Shown here: one piece after another, positions 5,396 through 6,526 of the stretch | Position numbering within the stretch: position 1 is the stretch's first letter | Layout of the letters: every line of letters starts with the position of its first letter | Assembly (NCBI GenBank): GCA_934569215.1 | Contig: CAKTKF010000071.1 | Location: forward strand, 1 to 6,526 | DNA: 6,526 nucleotides | Source of the DNA: an uncultured Oscillospiraceae bacterium | GTDB lineage: Bacteria > Bacillota > Clostridia > Oscillospirales > Oscillospiraceae | Direction: 5' to 3' | Made by a program: the position numbers and the translations under genes | Notes under the pieces: model-generated | What the model was told of the DNA's origin: nothing | The model's database searches: none | Seen by the model: the letters and a program-made list of their open reading frames with translations, nothing else

Positions 5396-6526
5396 TCAGC
5401 ATTTGGCTCGCTCGCCGACCCGGCAGTACACGAGATACCCCGCCGCAGCGGCGATGGACAGTCCGTAAACCGTGGCGATCCAGATAAAGGGCAGCCTGGT
5501 ATGAATTGTGTACAGGAATCCTGCCATGAGGGAGCCGATGATGCTGCCAAGGGATTTGGTCGCGTTGTAAAAGCCCATGACCAGATTCTTCTGGGCAGGG
5601 CCTGCCCGGGTGGCCACCATGTCCTGCAACACGGGGACGCTGACGGAGTATCCGGCATACAGCGCGATGCCGCAGGAGAGGAAAACAGAAATTTGCGGCG
5701 CAAGGACGGTCCCCAGAGAGGCCAGGGTGCAGGCGCTTACCAGCACGACCATGGACTTTCCGGTGTCGGCCTTCCGGATGATCCACAGGCACAGCGTCAT
5801 ATTGAACAGGAAGGACACGAAGCCCACCACGGCCTTGATGATGCCGTTATAGGCGGAGGTCAGCCCCAGCTGGTCTTTCAGGTAATAGTTGAACACCTGG
5901 TCGAAGCAGGTATTTCCCAGATTGATGAGAATGTTCACCAGAAACAGAAGGACGAAGGCGGTATTCATGAAATATTTGCCGTCCCGGAAGGCGTCGAAGG
6001 GATTGCCGTTGGCAATCAGCTCCTTGACGGACACCTTTCCGGTGCGTTCCGCATCCGGTTCGCAGCACAGCCGGAACAGAATGCCGCTGACGATCACGGT
6101 GACTGCCTGCAAAATGAAGGTGGCGCGGATGGAAAATTCTCCCACCACCCCGCCGACGAGATAGCCGAAGGCGCCGAACACCGAAAGGACGGTGGCGCTG
6201 TAGGTCAGATATTTTGCCGTATCCTCCGGCTTTGCCACATTGACCACGTAGGTCAGCAGACTGACGAAGACACCGCCGAGAAATGCGCCCGCCAGAAACC
6301 GCACAAAGAGAATGCTGATCTGGGTGGTGGAATAGGCGAACCCCAGCTGCGCCAGAGCATAGCCCAGGCAGCAGATCAGCAGAGACGCCCGGGAGGAAAT
6401 GAACCGGTTGATATTGCCCCAGAAGGGGGACAGGGCAAAGTTGGCGATCATCATGACCGCCAGCATCAGCCCGAACATATAGTCCGGCAGACCCAGCTCC
6501 TGAATGATGGTGGGCGTTACAGGGTG
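5396..6526 (-). CDS. Major facilitator superfamily transporter, C-terminal 376 residues (5' end outside window)
   Basis: A polytopic membrane transporter of the MFS, most like drug/proton antiporters or other small-molecule exporters. The frame is open to base 6526; the ATG at 6478 is internal, because in-frame codons before it encode TPTIIQELGLPDY, the usual loop before helix 2 in this family, and no ribosome binding site precedes it. Eleven hydrophobic segments can be counted, fitting a 12-helix protein missing helix 1. The helix 2-3 loop reads SPFWGNINRFISSR, a variant of motif A (GxxxDRxGRR) with Asn for the usual Asp. Helix 5 carries FGAFGYLVGGVVGE, a variant of antiporter motif C with Tyr for the usual Pro. 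The central cytoplasmic loop (CCEPDAERTGKVSVKELIANG) separates the two six-helix halves. It ends GERAKC and TGA at 5398-5396, followed by a terminator. Substrate cannot be told; no resistance gene symbol is justified. Confidence 0.88.
   Translation of the reverse strand, partial: HPVTPTIIQELGLPDYMFGLMLAVMMIANFALSPFWGNINRFISSRASLLICCLGYALAQLGFAYSTTQISILFVRFLAGAFLGGVFVSLLTYVVNVAKPEDTAKYLTYSATVLSVFGAFGYLVGGVVGEFSIRATFILQAVTVIVSGILFRLCCEPDAERTGKVSVKELIANGNPFDAFRDGKYFMNTAFVLLFLVNILINLGNTCFDQVFNYYLKDQLGLTSAYNGIIKAVVGFVSFLFNMTLCLWIIRKADTGKSMVVLVSACTLASLGTVLAPQISVFLSCGIALYAGYSVSVPVLQDMVATRAGPAQKNLVMGFYNATKSLGSIIGSLMAGFLYTIHTRLPFIWIATVYGLSIAAAAGYLVYCRVGERAKC

Noticed and set aside
6476..6478. ATG as the true start of the MFS transporter
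   Set aside because: The frame stays open to the window edge and the preceding codons encode a family-typical sequence (TPTIIQELGLPDY); starting here would lose helix 1.

Overview
The window looks like chromosomal DNA from a moderately GC-rich, low-motility-of-genes Clostridia member, most likely an Oscillospiraceae/Ruminococcaceae-type gut anaerobe. Three things point there: the style of the ECF sigma factor and its large single-pass anti-sigma partner, Firmicutes-like AGGAGG ribosome binding sites and TATAAT promoters, and an intergenic palindromic element (1374-1496) built from the 'CTCTCCCTCTGGGAGAG / GTCACCGAAGGTGAC' units that I remember as abundant in Faecalibacterium-like genomes. The taxonomic call is inference. 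No tRNA, rRNA, CRISPR, transposase or phage gene is visible, and no stretch longer than about 230 bases lacks a gene.

Layout. Rightward: the last 89 codons of a glycerol kinase (1-270), then, three bases later, a 335-aa protein I cannot assign (274-1281), closed by a hairpin-plus-T-run terminator (1327-1361). Leftward: a partial MFS transporter running off the right edge (5396-6526) with its own hairpin at 5346-5377; a 407-aa secreted protein of unknown function (4010-5233) with a promoter at 5279-5307 and a strong terminator at 3923-3951; and a two-gene operon in which an ECF sigma factor (3273-3827) overlaps a 588-aa membrane anti-sigma factor (1510-3276) by four bases. A second candidate terminator, oriented for that leftward operon, lies at 1281-1315, so the two tail-to-tail transcripts probably overlap at their 3' ends, with the palindromic element sitting in the 3' untranslated part of the leftward one.

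How the genes work together. The sigma/anti-sigma pair is a self-contained envelope-sensing module: the anti-sigma would hold the sigma factor at the membrane until a signal reaches its large extracellular part. The neighbouring secreted protein has separate promoter and terminator signals, so a link to the module (as target or as signal) is only a hypothesis from position. Glycerol kinase and its downstream neighbour look co-transcribed. The MFS exporter appears independent. I see no convincing undescribed multi-gene system; the best leads are the two orphan proteins and the unknown signal of the anti-sigma factor.
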